Source of the DNA: Paludisphaera rhizosphaerae
GTDB taxonomy: Bacteria; Planctomycetota; Planctomycetia; Isosphaerales; Isosphaeraceae
Assembly (NCBI RefSeq): GCF_011065895.1
Contig: NZ_JAALCR010000002.1
Span: 186,001-250,000, forward strand
Direction of reading: 5' to 3'
DNA length: 64,000 bases
The notes under the pieces were generated by a model. The model was not told where the DNA came from. It did not search any database and saw only the letters and a list, made by a program, of their open reading frames with translations. Positions 8,931 to 18,419 of the stretch are shown here, in pieces. Each line of letters starts with the position of its first letter. Position 1 is the stretch's first letter. Position numbers and translations under genes: made by a program.

Positions 8931-9602
8931 TCAGCCTTTCAGCAGATAGCCGACGCCGCGGACAGTCTGGATGGCGTCCGATGCGCCCACTTTCTCGAGC
9001 TTCTTCCGAAGGTAATTGACGAAGACGTCGATGACGTTCGTCTGGACGGCGGCCGGGTCGCGCCAGACGTCGTTGGCAAGCTGAGCCCGGCTGACGACCT
9101 GGTCGACTCTGCGAATCAGGTATTCGAGCAGTTCGCACTCGCGGATGGTCAGGTCGACCTCTCGGGCGTCGCAGATCAAACGGCGATGGACGCGATCGAG
9201 GTCGATCCGACCCGCCCGCAGAAGGGACGCCTCGCCAGACGTCCTCCGCCGCAGGCACGACCTCAGCCGCGCCAGCAATTCCGACCACGCGAACGGTTTG
9301 GCCAGATAGTCGTCCGCGCCGAGGTCCAGCCCTCGCACGCGATCCTCGACGCTCCCTCGCGCAGACAGGACGAGAATCGGATTCGGAAAACCGCCGGCGC
9401 GAAGTTCGGTCAGGACTTCAACTCCGTCGCGCCCGGGGAGCATCAGGTCCAGAATCAGGCAGTCGAAGGGCTCCTCACGAGCGAAGGCCAGGCCGAGGTC
9501 GCCGTCCTCGACGGCCGTAACGTCGTAGCCCTCGTCGGACAGCCCCCGTTGAAGGGCGCGACGGAGCTTGTCTTCGTCCTCGACGATCAGGATACGCGGC
9601 AT
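8931..9602 (-). CDS. OmpR/PhoB-type response regulator
   Basis: The 223-residue protein has a receiver domain (MPRILIVEDED, phosphoacceptor Asp 52 in LILDLMLPG, conserved Lys 102 in DYLAKPF). A winged-helix DNA-binding domain follows (LTIRECELLEYLI, VQTNVIDVFVNYLRKKL, IQTVRGVGYLL). It is the transcription-factor half of a two-component system with the kinase at 7534-8922 and is the first gene of the pair. The ATG at 9602 is favoured over one 51 bases upstream because the canonical PRILIVEDED start follows it and GAGG sits five bases before. Target genes cannot be told from the sequence. Confidence 0.95.
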   Translation of the reverse strand: MPRILIVEDEDKLRRALQRGLSDEGYDVTAVEDGDLGLAFAREEPFDCLILDLMLPGRDGVEVLTELRAGGFPNPILVLSARGSVEDRVRGLDLGADDYLAKPFAWSELLARLRSCLRRRTSGEASLLRAGRIDLDRVHRRLICDAREVDLTIRECELLEYLIRRVDQVVSRAQLANDVWRDPAAVQTNVIDVFVNYLRKKLEKVGASDAIQTVRGVGYLLKG

Positions 9603-9775
9603 GACGACCTCGAAGGTCCAACCTGGGTTCGCAACCCGGCGACAGACCATCATATCCGGCCGGCCTCATGCCTTCAGCCCCGGCGCGAGTCTGGACAATC
9701 CCCGGGCGCATGCCGCATAGTGGGGCTCTGACCGGCTCGCCCGCCTTTTCTCCACGATCCTGGAGCACCCGCGAC

Positions 9776-10306
9776 ATGGCTGCGTCCGCGCCTGTGGACA
9801 TCCGCAACTGGATCCGCGACATCCCCGACTTTCCCAAGCCCGGCATCCTCTTCAAGGACATTACGCCGCTGCTGGGAAACGCGGACGCATTCAAGACGTC
9901 GATCGATCTCCTCGCCGAGGAGTTCCAGGGGAAGGGCATCGACGTGATCGCCGCCGCCGAGGCTCGCGGCTTCATCTTCGGGGCCCCGCTCGCCGTCCAG
10001 ATGGGGGCCGGCTTCGTTCCCATCCGTAAGCCGGGCAAGCTGCCTTACGCCACGATCGCCCAGGAGTACGCGCTCGAATACGGCAGCGACCGCCTTGAGG
10101 TTCACTCGGACGCCCTTGGGCCGGGTCGCCGGGTCCTCCTCATTGACGACGTCCTGGCCACGGGAGGCACCATGTGCGCCTGTCGCGACCTGGTGAAATC
10201 GACGGGGGCCGAACTGGTCGCCTGTGCGTTCGTGATCGAACTTTCTTTCCTCGGCGGGCGTCCGAAGCTGGAACCGTGCGAGGTCTTCAGCCTCGTCACC
10301 TACTGA
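9776..10306 (+). CDS. apt: Adenine phosphoribosyltransferase
   Basis: The 176-residue enzyme converts adenine and PRPP to AMP (purine salvage, cytoplasm). [21 protein letters not shown] at the N-terminus is typical of Apt. [13 protein letters not shown] and the PRPP loop [13 protein letters not shown] are both present. Length matches bacterial Apt. ATG 9776 was chosen because GGAG lies upstream and the family start follows; the frame remains open to 9668. It is divergent from the two-component pair and is followed 35 bases later by an aminotransferase gene on the same strand. Confidence 0.96.
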   Translation: MAASAPVDIRNWIRDIPDFPKPGILFKDITPLLGNADAFKTSIDLLAEEFQGKGIDVIAAAEARGFIFGAPLAVQMGAGFVPIRKPGKLPYATIAQEYALEYGSDRLEVHSDALGPGRRVLLIDDVLATGGTMCACRDLVKSTGAELVACAFVIELSFLGGRPKLEPCEVFSLVTY

Positions 10307-10341
10307 CGACGAATTTCGCTCCTCCTCTTCAGGGAACGACC

Positions 10342-11460
10342 GTGGATCAGCGCTGGATCGCCGACCGTATGTCCCGCATCGACGCCTCGGGAATCCGCAA
10401 GGCGTTTGAACTGGCGAAGGCCATGAAGAATCCGATCGACCTGTCGATCGGCATGCCTTACTTCGACGTCGACGACGCGATCAAGGACGCCGCCTCCAAG
10501 GCGATCCACGACGGCCGGAACCAGTACTCCGTGACGATGGGGCTACCCGAGCTGCGGGAGGCGATCCGCGGCTCGATCGCTCACTTCGGCCATGCGGACC
10601 GCGAGGTCATGGTGACGTCCGGGACCGCCGGCGCCCTGATGCTGGCGATCTGTGCGACGGTGAACCCTGGGGACGAGATCATCGTTTTCGACCCTTACTT
10701 CGTCATGTACCAGCACCAGACGACGCTGGCCGGCGGCGTCACGGTGGTCGTCGACACCTACCCCGACTTCCGTATCCACCTGGACAAGGTCGCCGCTGCG
10801 ATCACTCCGCGGACGAAGGCGGTCATCGTCAACAGCCCGAACAATCCTTCAGGCGTGGTCGCCACGCCAGATGAGTTGAAGGCGCTCGCCTTGCTCTGCA
10901 AGGACCGCGGCATCCTTCTGATCAGCGACGAGGTCTACAACTGCCTTTGCTATGACGGCGAATACCGCTCGCCGGCCGAATGGAACGACGAGGTCCTCGT
11001 CGTCGATGGCTTCAGCAAGACCCTGGGCATGACCGGCTGGCGGCTTGGCTTCGCGCACGGTCCAACTCAGATCATCCAGGAGATGGCCAAGCTTCAGCAG
11101 TTCACCTTCGTCTGCGCGCCGACCCCGTTACAGCAAGGCGTCGCAAGCGTCCTCTCCAAGGGGAAGCTCGACATGCACGAGCAGATCGAGACCTACCAGC
11201 GCAAACGCGACATGATCGTTGAAGCCCTTGACGGCCTCTACGAGTTGGCCCGTCCCCTGGGGGCCTTCTACGCCTTCCCCAAGGCCCCGTGGGGAACGGC
11301 CTCCGAGTTTTGCGCGGAGGCGATTCGCCGCGAGTTGTTGGTGATCCCCGGGAACGTCTTCAGCCGACGGGACACCCACTTCCGCATCTCGTACGCAACG
11401 TCCGACGAGACGCTGAAGCGGGGCCTCGACGTGCTTCGCGGCCTGGCGAAAAAGGCCTGA
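10342..11460 (+). CDS. PLP-dependent class I/II aminotransferase (aspartate-aminotransferase-like)
   Basis: This 372-residue fold-type I enzyme has SIGMPYFDVD near the N-terminus and TSGTAGALMLA as the phosphate-binding turn. NSPNNPSGVV and ISDEVYNCLCYD provide the cofactor Asn and Asp/Tyr region. FSKTLGMTGWRLG holds the Schiff-base Lys at about 226. FRISYATSDE at the C-terminus supplies the substrate-carboxylate Arg. Substrates are likely aspartate or a related amino acid with 2-oxoglutarate; the sequence does not settle this. I chose GTG 10342, nine residues before an internal ATG at 10369, because AGGGA precedes it and the family usually has these residues. It probably shares a transcript with apt. 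Confidence 0.9.
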   Translation: MDQRWIADRMSRIDASGIRKAFELAKAMKNPIDLSIGMPYFDVDDAIKDAASKAIHDGRNQYSVTMGLPELREAIRGSIAHFGHADREVMVTSGTAGALMLAICATVNPGDEIIVFDPYFVMYQHQTTLAGGVTVVVDTYPDFRIHLDKVAAAITPRTKAVIVNSPNNPSGVVATPDELKALALLCKDRGILLISDEVYNCLCYDGEYRSPAEWNDEVLVVDGFSKTLGMTGWRLGFAHGPTQIIQEMAKLQQFTFVCAPTPLQQGVASVLSKGKLDMHEQIETYQRKRDMIVEALDGLYELARPLGAFYAFPKAPWGTASEFCAEAIRRELLVIPGNVFSRRDTHFRISYATSDETLKRGLDVLRGLAKKA

Positions 11461-11469
11461 GCCAAACGC

Positions 11470-11475
<6 letters not shown>
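11449..11475 (-). terminator. Intrinsic terminator shared by convergent aminotransferase and clpX
   Basis: The inverted repeat GCCTGAGC (11455-11462), loop CAAAC, GCTCAGGC (11468-11475) is followed on the minus strand by CCTTTTT. The hairpin therefore reads as a rho-independent terminator for clpX. It overlaps the stop codons of both genes. In the plus direction the trailing CTTTCCTT is a weak T-run. Confidence 0.65.
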
Positions 11476-12831
<1,356 letters not shown>

Positions 12832-13247
12832 ACCAAGCCCTTTCATCCCGCCAAGGGATCAAGCCGTTCTTTCCCGATCTTGCGAGGGACCGAAGGACGT
12901 GATCGAGCGGGAGAACGCCCGCCGATTCCGAGGCCCCGTGACGCCTTCCGCAAGTCCTGGAATAGAAAAGGGAGAACCTCACCGACGCAATCGAGCAGCC
13001 TACCGAATGAAGCCCGGGCGACGAGGGCGGCTCCTGCGAATCCTCGGTGGAGAAGCGTCGTCGGGCCGGGGTCCCTTCAAAATAGGACTCCGACGCAATC
13101 GCGGTCGCTCCCTCCTTGGTACGGACCGCCCCGACCAATCTCATTCTAGAGCACCCTTTTCGATCAAGCAAGTCCGCTCGTGACTCCCCGCTTAATCGCG
13201 ATCCATCCATGCAGATCGTACCGATTGAGCGGCGTCTCGAAGAGTTT
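12832..13247. other. Intergenic region between clpX and mutY
   Basis: About 416 bases lie between the start of clpX and the end of the mutY-like gene. No convincing protein is visible on either strand. The only structured element I find is a sigma70-like promoter facing clpX, which would give a 5' leader of roughly 300 bases. I see no tRNA-like cloverleaf or long hairpin. Confidence 0.5.
13143..13171 (-). promoter_or_regulatory. Predicted sigma70-type promoter for clpX
   Basis: On the minus strand TTGCTT (13166-13171), a 17-base spacer and TAGAAT (13143-13148) fit a housekeeping promoter. It lies about 310 bases before the clpX start, which is far, so it is a prediction from pattern only. 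Confidence 0.35.
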
Positions 13248-14387
13248 TTACGAAGGCTCGACGCCCCACGCCGAAGGAGCGGCCGCCACGGCGGCGATCA
13301 GTCGCCGGCTCGCGGCGCTGAAGGTCAACGCGTGCAGACTGTCGGCCTTCACCCAGGATACCTCCGACATTCCCGGCCCAGGAGCCACCTCCGACTTCCC
13401 CTTTGCTCGACGACCGGCGAAGGCGTCCAGCCTCACCCTGTAACGCGTTACTCCGTAGTTAAGCGACTTAACGAGATCGCCGACTTGAACTCGAACCCCC
13501 GTCAAGCGTTCGACCCCATCGGCCAACTCGACTGGCATGCCGAACGAACGGCTTGCCGGGTCAGGGCCCTCGCGGTGGATCGTCGGAAACTCCCAGAACC
13601 CGGCCCAGAGTCCAGGACCCGCCCGTCGGACCACGAGAACGCGCGGACCATCCGCGACCACGGCGCAGGCTTCGACGACGGCCGTTGGCGGTGCCTTCGC
13701 CGTCGCCTTTGGCAACTGCTCCTGGATGCCGAGTCGCCGACCCTCGCAGAGTTGGGATACGGGACAGAACATGCAGCGCGGAGAGCGGGGCGTGCATATC
13801 AGGGCCCCCAACTCCATCATTGCCTGGTTAAACTCCCCCGCTCCGCTAGGAGGAACGAGTCTGGCCGCGGCATCCCAGAGCCGTTCCTGCGAGGCGGCCG
13901 TCCCAACGTCCTCGTTCCAGGCGAGCAGACGTGCCAGAACGCGACGCGAGTTCGCCTCGACGATCGGCTCGGGGCGGTCGAACGCCTGTGAGAGGATCGC
14001 CCCCGCCATGTAACGACCGACGCCGGGCAGGGCGCGGACGGCCGTAGGGTCGTCGGGAATCCGGCCGCCGTGGAGTTCCACGACGGCTTTCGCCGCGGCA
14101 TGAAGCTGGCGAGCCCGCCGGTAGTAGCCAAGGCCCTCCCAGGCCTTCAGCACTCGTTCCTCATCGGCCCTGGCCAGAGCCTGAACGTCGGGGAACTCTC
14201 GGAGGAAACGTTGGAAAAAGGGGACCACGGCGGCCACCGTCGTCTGCACCAACATCATTTCCGAGACGAGGATCCGGTAGGGGTCTCGGTCCGCTCGCCA
14301 GGGGAGATCGCGCTTCTCTTCCTCGAACCAGGCTAGCAACCGACTACGAACCGAAGCCAGCCAACCTGCGTCACCATCCGGACCCAT
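13248..14387 (-). CDS. mutY: MutY-type A/G-specific adenine glycosylase
   Basis: The 379-residue DNA repair enzyme removes adenine paired with 8-oxoguanine. The N-terminal HhH-GPD domain has DLPWR, SEMMLVQT (catalytic Glu region), GLGYYRRAR and the helix-hairpin-helix LPGVGRYMAGAI. PIVEANSRRV occupies the position of the usual catalytic-Asp block. The iron-sulfur ligands are complete as C-x6-C-x2-C-x5-C. A Nudix-like C-terminal recognition domain follows (VLVVRRAGPGLWAGFWEFP). The Asp-to-Glu change in EAN and VQT in place of QQT differ from E. coli MutY; I recall EAN as common in distant MutY proteins. Start ATG 14387. Confidence 0.9.
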   Translation of the reverse strand: MGPDGDAGWLASVRSRLLAWFEEEKRDLPWRADRDPYRILVSEMMLVQTTVAAVVPFFQRFLREFPDVQALARADEERVLKAWEGLGYYRRARQLHAAAKAVVELHGGRIPDDPTAVRALPGVGRYMAGAILSQAFDRPEPIVEANSRRVLARLLAWNEDVGTAASQERLWDAAARLVPPSGAGEFNQAMMELGALICTPRSPRCMFCPVSQLCEGRRLGIQEQLPKATAKAPPTAVVEACAVVADGPRVLVVRRAGPGLWAGFWEFPTIHREGPDPASRSFGMPVELADGVERLTGVRVQVGDLVKSLNYGVTRYRVRLDAFAGRRAKGKSEVAPGPGMSEVSWVKADSLHALTFSAASRRLIAAVAAAPSAWGVEPS

Positions 14388-14696
14388 CCAACCCCACCCT
14401 TTCCCAGCCGTGGGCCCAAAAAAATCTCCGACGGCTTCGACAGTAATTGGGCTCCGGGAACCATTGTTAGGTGAGTGAACAAAGAAAGTAAGTCGCCCAG
14501 GCGGAGAAGAGAACTCACTCCGAGAAAAATTTTCCCCGCCTCCTTTGACTTATTAGGCCGTCCGAGTAGATTTGCGTGTCCGGGAATAAATCGCCAAAGA
14601 TATCCCTTTATCGCAGGCGATCGGCCCGCATGTCGGATTCGTTGTCGAATCGATCGGTCCTCAGTCTCATCATTCGCCCGCCTAAGGATGGACCTT
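14388..14696. other. Divergent intergenic region with plus-strand promoter
   Basis: This region of about 309 bases separates mutY (leftward) from the 126-aa gene (rightward). It is clearly richer in A and T than its surroundings, with runs such as AAAAAAAT near 14420 and GAAAAATTTT near 14523. A sigma70-like promoter is at 14545-14572. I see no protein or structured RNA. Confidence 0.5.
14545..14572 (+). promoter_or_regulatory. Predicted sigma70-type promoter upstream of the small gene and sigma factor
   Basis: TTGACT (14545-14550), a 16-base spacer and TAGATT (14567-14572) are a good match to a housekeeping promoter. It lies about 125 bases before the ATG at 14697 in an A/T-rich stretch. 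Confidence 0.45.
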
Positions 14697-15077
14697 ATGA
14701 ACGCCACGATTCTCTCGATTCGCCCGGGTCGCGATCGCTTGGTCCAGAACATGGAGAATGGCTCGCTTCTCGACCATGTTCGAGGTTTGAGCAACTTCGA
14801 CCTTGCCGACAGACTGGTTCACGTTTGGTGTCGCAATGAACGTCGGTTGGGGAAGCTGGATGTGCTCGCCGAGGACATCGCCTCGATCCGGCGGCGGCTG
14901 GCGACGCCGGGCGCCTCGCGGGGACTCGCCGAGGCAAAGCTCCAGCAACTGATCGACACACGCGAGGAATGCCTGGCTGAGGCTCACTCCGACGAACGTC
15001 TGGCAGCGGCTCTCGTGCAGGAATGGCGGTCCAGGCATCTGGATCCTCCCGCGCTGCGACTCGCCGCAGGCGGCTGA
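14697..15077 (+). CDS. Hypothetical 126-aa helical protein upstream of sigma factor
   Basis: I do not recognise this protein. It is 126 residues, with no signal peptide, and its composition suggests helices: HVRGLSNFDLADRLVHVW, then LDVLAEDIASIRRRL, then AEAKLQQLIDTREECLAEAH. ATG 14697 was chosen because AAGG lies nine bases upstream; an in-frame ATG at 14688 is almost touching that site. It is followed 122 bases later by a sigma factor gene on the same strand whose start region looks alike (ATG, a few bases, then ATGAACGC). This context hints at a regulatory partner, but there is no direct evidence. Confidence 0.65.
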   Translation: MNATILSIRPGRDRLVQNMENGSLLDHVRGLSNFDLADRLVHVWCRNERRLGKLDVLAEDIASIRRRLATPGASRGLAEAKLQQLIDTREECLAEAHSDERLAAALVQEWRSRHLDPPALRLAAGG

Positions 15078-15199
15078 TACGTTGGCCGGCCCCGATCCCG
15101 CCATCCCTCATTTGGATGTCCCGCATGCGGGATTCCAGCGGGAGGGGATTCTCGAGTGAACCGACTGCTGGTGTCCTGGTTAGAGCGAGGCGGATGACC

Positions 15200-15925
15200 A
15201 TGAACGCAACAACGCTCCCCTGCCCCCCGTCGGCCGACCATCGCCGATCGGCCCCTGCCTTCTCAGGTCGATCGAACCCCTGGAAGACGTCGAACGCGAC
15301 GGAGAAAGGGCGATCAGCCCCAGCCTACCCGGACAAGTGCCGGCCCAGGTCGACTCGGCCGCCGCTGAGTCAATCGCAGCGAGATCTCGCGGAGCGTTAC
15401 GTCCCGCTGGCTCGGTCGCAGGCGAAGAAGTTCGCGAAGTCCTGCCCTTGGGCCTACGACGATTTCCGGGCTTCGGCCAGTCTGGCTCTTGTCGAGGCGG
15501 CCCAGACGTTCGACCCCGATCGGGGCATCGACTTCGCCACCTACGCCCGCCACAGGATTCACGGCGCTCTGGTGGACGCCCAACGCGAGCTTTTCTCCGA
15601 CGGCTGGCGTGGGGCCAAGGAACTTCGTCCTCGGTTCCGCCCGCTGGATTCTGACGAGAACCGCGGAACGTTCATCGGCCAACACGCAGAGGAGCCTGTC
15701 GGGGCGAGCCTGGAAGCCCGTGACGACGTCGACCACTGGCTGCGCAAACTCCCTCCCCGCCATGCCGAAGCCTTTCGCCACATTTATCTGGACGGCAAGA
15801 CGCAGGAGGAGACGGCCGACCTGGTGGGATGCTCAAAGGCAGGGATGTGCCGCTTGCACCGCGAACTCCTCGATCGAATCCGGGATCTTGAGGGCGGTCG
15901 CCCACCGTTGCTCATGGCCGTCTGA
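15200..15925 (+). CDS. Sigma-70 family RNA polymerase sigma factor
   Basis: The 241-residue protein has a sigma region 2 at about residues 61-130 (DLAERYVPLARSQAKKF, then FRASASLALVEAAQTFDP and GIDFATYARHRIHGALVD). It has a region 4 helix-turn-helix at about 175-228 (LPPRHAEAFRHIYLDGKTQEETADLVGCSK). The segment between is short and lacks a clear region 3. The first 55 residues are polar, Pro/Ser-rich and probably disordered. It would direct polymerase to an alternative promoter set; the target is unknown. ATG 15200 has GAGG nine bases upstream; ATG 15194 is also in frame. No anti-sigma factor is recognisable nearby. A strong terminator follows. Confidence 0.87.
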   Translation: MNATTLPCPPSADHRRSAPAFSGRSNPWKTSNATEKGRSAPAYPDKCRPRSTRPPLSQSQRDLAERYVPLARSQAKKFAKSCPWAYDDFRASASLALVEAAQTFDPDRGIDFATYARHRIHGALVDAQRELFSDGWRGAKELRPRFRPLDSDENRGTFIGQHAEEPVGASLEARDDVDHWLRKLPPRHAEAFRHIYLDGKTQEETADLVGCSKAGMCRLHRELLDRIRDLEGGRPPLLMAV

Positions 15926-15938
15926 GGAGCAAAGCAGG

Positions 15939-15989
15939 CCGGGCCCGGCTCCCGCGAGCGAATCGCGAGGGCCGGGCCCGGTTTGTTTT
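15939..15989 (+). terminator. Rho-independent terminator after the sigma factor gene
   Basis: A 19-bp stem (arms 15939-15957 and 15963-15981, starting CCGGGCCCGG) with one wobble pair, one mismatch and a GCGAA loop is followed by TTTGTTTT (15982-15989). It probably ends transcription of the sigma factor gene and also shields the convergent DegT-type gene. Confidence 0.85.
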
Positions 15990-16015
15990 CGAAGATCGAG
16001 CTGCGATTCGATCGA

Positions 16016-17194
16016 TCAGGCGGCGCGGTCGCTGAAGAGCGACGGGTAGGCCCGCTCGTGGAGGAACTGCTGCATCGTTCCGACGACGAGCCGCTGTTCG
16101 GACTCGGTCAGTTCGGGATAGATGGGCAGGGCGATCGTCTCGCGGGCGGCGGCTTCCGTTTGGGGGAAGTCGCCGTGCTTGTGGCCGAGCGAGGCGAAGC
16201 AGGGCTGCAGGTGGAGCGGGATCGGGTAGTAGATCTCGGTCCCGATCTTCCGGTCGCTCATCCGCTGCCGCATTTCATCGCGGATCGTCGCGGGGACGCG
16301 GACCACGAACTGGTTGTAGACGTGGTAATTGCCGGGCCGCTCGATCGGGAGACCGACCATCTCCTCAAGGCCGTGAGCTGCGAAGAGGCTGCGGTAACGG
16401 TCGGCGACCTCGCGACGGGCGGTGGTCCACTCGTCGAGGTGACGGAGCTTCACGCGAAGCACGGCAGCCTGCAGGGCGTCGAGCCGCGAGTTCAGGCCGA
16501 CTTCATGGTGGTGGTACTTCGGCTCCATGCCGTGGACCCGAAGGCGGGCGATCCGACGGGCGAGGACCGGGTCGTCGGTCGCAACCATGCCGCCGTCGCC
16601 GAAGCCGCCGAGGTTCTTCGACGGATAGAAGCTGAAGGCGGCGACCGTTCCCAGCGTCCCGGTGCGACGACCCTCGTAGGCCGCACCGATCGCCTGGGCG
16701 GCGTCTTCCAGCACCATCAGGTTGTGGCGTTCGGCGATCTCGCGGATCGGGTTCATATCCGCCGCCTGGCCGTACAGGTGGACGGGGATGATCGCCTTGG
16801 TCCGGGGTGTGATCGCGGCTTCGATCTTGGCCGGATCGATGTTGAACGTGTCGGGCTCGATGTCGACGAAGACGGGCCGGGCGCCGGTGCGCCAGATCGA
16901 GCCGCCGGTGGCGAAGAAGGTGTATGGGCTGGTGATCACCTCGTCCCCAGCGCCGAGGTCGATGGCCATCAAGGGGAGCAGAAGAGCGTCCGTCCCCGAG
17001 GCGCAGCCAACGGCGTGGGCCGCGCCGCAGTATTCGGCGATCTCCGATTCGAGGCTGCTGACCTCGGGGCCCATGACGAAGCCCTGAGTTTCGAGGACCT
17101 CGCGGACGACCGGCTCGATCTCATCGCGGATCGTGCGGTACTGGGCGCGCAGATTGAGCGCGGGAACCCCGGTCGGTTCGTACGGTACAGCCAT
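16016..17194 (-). CDS. DegT/DnrJ/EryC1/StrS family sugar aminotransferase
   Basis: The 392-residue PLP enzyme is of the kind that aminates keto-sugars bound to nucleotides. Visible motifs are YRTIRDEIEP, CASGTDALLLPL (cofactor phosphate), VHLYGQAADM, LEDAAQAIGA (cofactor Asp) and SFYPSKNLGGFGDGG with the Schiff-base Lys at 193. HHEVGLNSRLDALQAAVL follows. Products are usually amino sugars for surface polysaccharides or glycans. No other nucleotide-sugar gene is adjacent, so the substrate is unknown. AAGGAG lies nine bases before ATG 17194. Confidence 0.93.
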   Translation of the reverse strand: MAVPYEPTGVPALNLRAQYRTIRDEIEPVVREVLETQGFVMGPEVSSLESEIAEYCGAAHAVGCASGTDALLLPLMAIDLGAGDEVITSPYTFFATGGSIWRTGARPVFVDIEPDTFNIDPAKIEAAITPRTKAIIPVHLYGQAADMNPIREIAERHNLMVLEDAAQAIGAAYEGRRTGTLGTVAAFSFYPSKNLGGFGDGGMVATDDPVLARRIARLRVHGMEPKYHHHEVGLNSRLDALQAAVLRVKLRHLDEWTTARREVADRYRSLFAAHGLEEMVGLPIERPGNYHVYNQFVVRVPATIRDEMRQRMSDRKIGTEIYYPIPLHLQPCFASLGHKHGDFPQTEAAARETIALPIYPELTESEQRLVVGTMQQFLHERAYPSLFSDRAA

Positions 17195-17325
17195 GGTTCG
17201 TCACTCCTTCGACGCCTGTAGCAGTCGCGACCTAAAGGGCGCGCGCGAGCGAAATGCTCTCGAGGTGGCGTCTCCCTCCTTGGAGTAGATCGGCGGAGGA
17301 TTTCTATCTCTTCGGTGAAAACACG

Positions 17326-17766
17326 TCAAGGTGAGCCGGTGCAGTCTTCCGGATCAGACGGACCGGCCTCTCCGGCCCGATCCTTGCATTCTGCCATTAG
17401 CTCGTGGACGCGAGCCTCGACGAGTCGGTCCAGCAGGGGATGCGGTCCGAGCGGCGGGCCGAGCACGAAGTCGACTCCGGGGTGCTCGGCCGCGAGATCC
17501 TCCCGCGCTGCGGAGAGGTCCCTCATGATATGGATGCCCGCAGCCAGAAAATACGGAATCATGAGCACGCGCTTCGCCCCCTTCGCCACGCAGCAGGCGC
17601 CGCCGGCCGGGATGTCTGGCTCAGCGAGTTCGAGAAAGGACGCCACGACGATTGGGTATGGGCCGGAGGTGGAGAGCCTCTCCGCCAGCTCGCGAAGGTC
17701 CGCGTTGGCTGGTTCCAGACGGCTGCCGTGGGCGATCAGGAGGACGGCCGTCTCGTCATGACGCAT
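17326..17766 (-). CDS. CbiX/sirohydrochlorin chelatase-like protein
   Basis: The 146-residue protein is a single CbiX domain. LLIAHGSRLEPANADL has the metal-binding His at 13, and MIPYFLAAGIHIMRDL has the second His at 79. Single-domain CbiX/SirB-type chelatases insert Co, Fe or Ni into sirohydrochlorin for cobalamin or siroheme synthesis, usually as homodimers. No other tetrapyrrole gene is adjacent, so the metal and pathway are open. ATG 17766 was chosen for the family-like start with GAGG ten bases before; the frame extends to 17841. It is divergent from the EamA-type gene. Confidence 0.88.
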   Translation of the reverse strand: MRHDETAVLLIAHGSRLEPANADLRELAERLSTSGPYPIVVASFLELAEPDIPAGGACCVAKGAKRVLMIPYFLAAGIHIMRDLSAAREDLAAEHPGVDFVLGPPLGPHPLLDRLVEARVHELMAECKDRAGEAGPSDPEDCTGSP

Positions 17767-17826
17767 CAATGGGGTATCCTCGGACGGGTGGCGAGAGTCG
17801 ACATCTATTGTAGCAGAGGGGCGGCG

Positions 17827-18276
17827 ATGAGCTGGGTCCACTACGCCTTGCTGTCGGCCTTCTTCGCGGGCCTGACGGCGGTCCTCGCGAAGATCGGCGT
17901 TTCGGAAGTTCCCTCAAACCTGGCGACCCTGATCCGGACGCTGGTGGTCGTCGCGTTCGCCTCGGCGATCGTCGCGGCCTCTGGAGACGCGCGAGCCGTC
18001 CGCACACTGAGCGCACGCGACTGGCTGGCGTTGGTGTTTTCAGGCCTGGCGACCGGCGCATCGTGGCTCTGCTATTTCGCCGCCCTGAAGAGCGGCCCGA
18101 TCTCCGGAGTGGCTCCGATCGACAAGCTCAGCTTCGTTGTGGCGATGACGCTGGGGGTCGTCGTCCTCAAGGAGCCGATCCGACCTTTGACGATCGTCGC
18201 AGCGATCTTGATTGTGGCGGGAGTCGCATTGACCCTTCCTTCGGTGCAGGACTCGCTGAAACGATTGTTCACCTAG
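17827..18276 (+). CDS. Single-domain EamA (DMT superfamily) transporter
   Basis: This 149-residue membrane protein has about five membrane segments: residues 5-25, 36-53, 67-87, 99-116 and 119-139. The pattern DWLALVFSGLATGASWLCYFAALKSG followed by VAPIDKLSFVVAMTLGVVVLKEP is typical of one EamA domain. Most EamA exporters have two fused domains, so this half-size protein would have to act as a dimer, as small multidrug transporters do. Substrate is unknown. ATG 17827 has AGGGG upstream and lies 60 bases from the divergent chelatase start. Confidence 0.85.
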   Translation: MSWVHYALLSAFFAGLTAVLAKIGVSEVPSNLATLIRTLVVVAFASAIVAASGDARAVRTLSARDWLALVFSGLATGASWLCYFAALKSGPISGVAPIDKLSFVVAMTLGVVVLKEPIRPLTIVAAILIVAGVALTLPSVQDSLKRLFT

Positions 18277-18419
18277 TTCGGGTTGCATCGATTCTCACGC
18301 GGGCGACTCGACTCAGGGGAGCTTTCTAGCTCAAGGCGTTCGTGACTCTCGCCGATGCGAGAGATGCGGCGAAGTTTCGCCCTCATTGATGCTCACCTTG
18401 ATCCGCACCGAGGTCCGTC

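Noticed and set aside
15983-17221. A 412-codon plus-strand frame over the DegT-type aminotransferase
   Set aside because: The minus-strand product has all PLP motifs; the plus frame is an antisense shadow.
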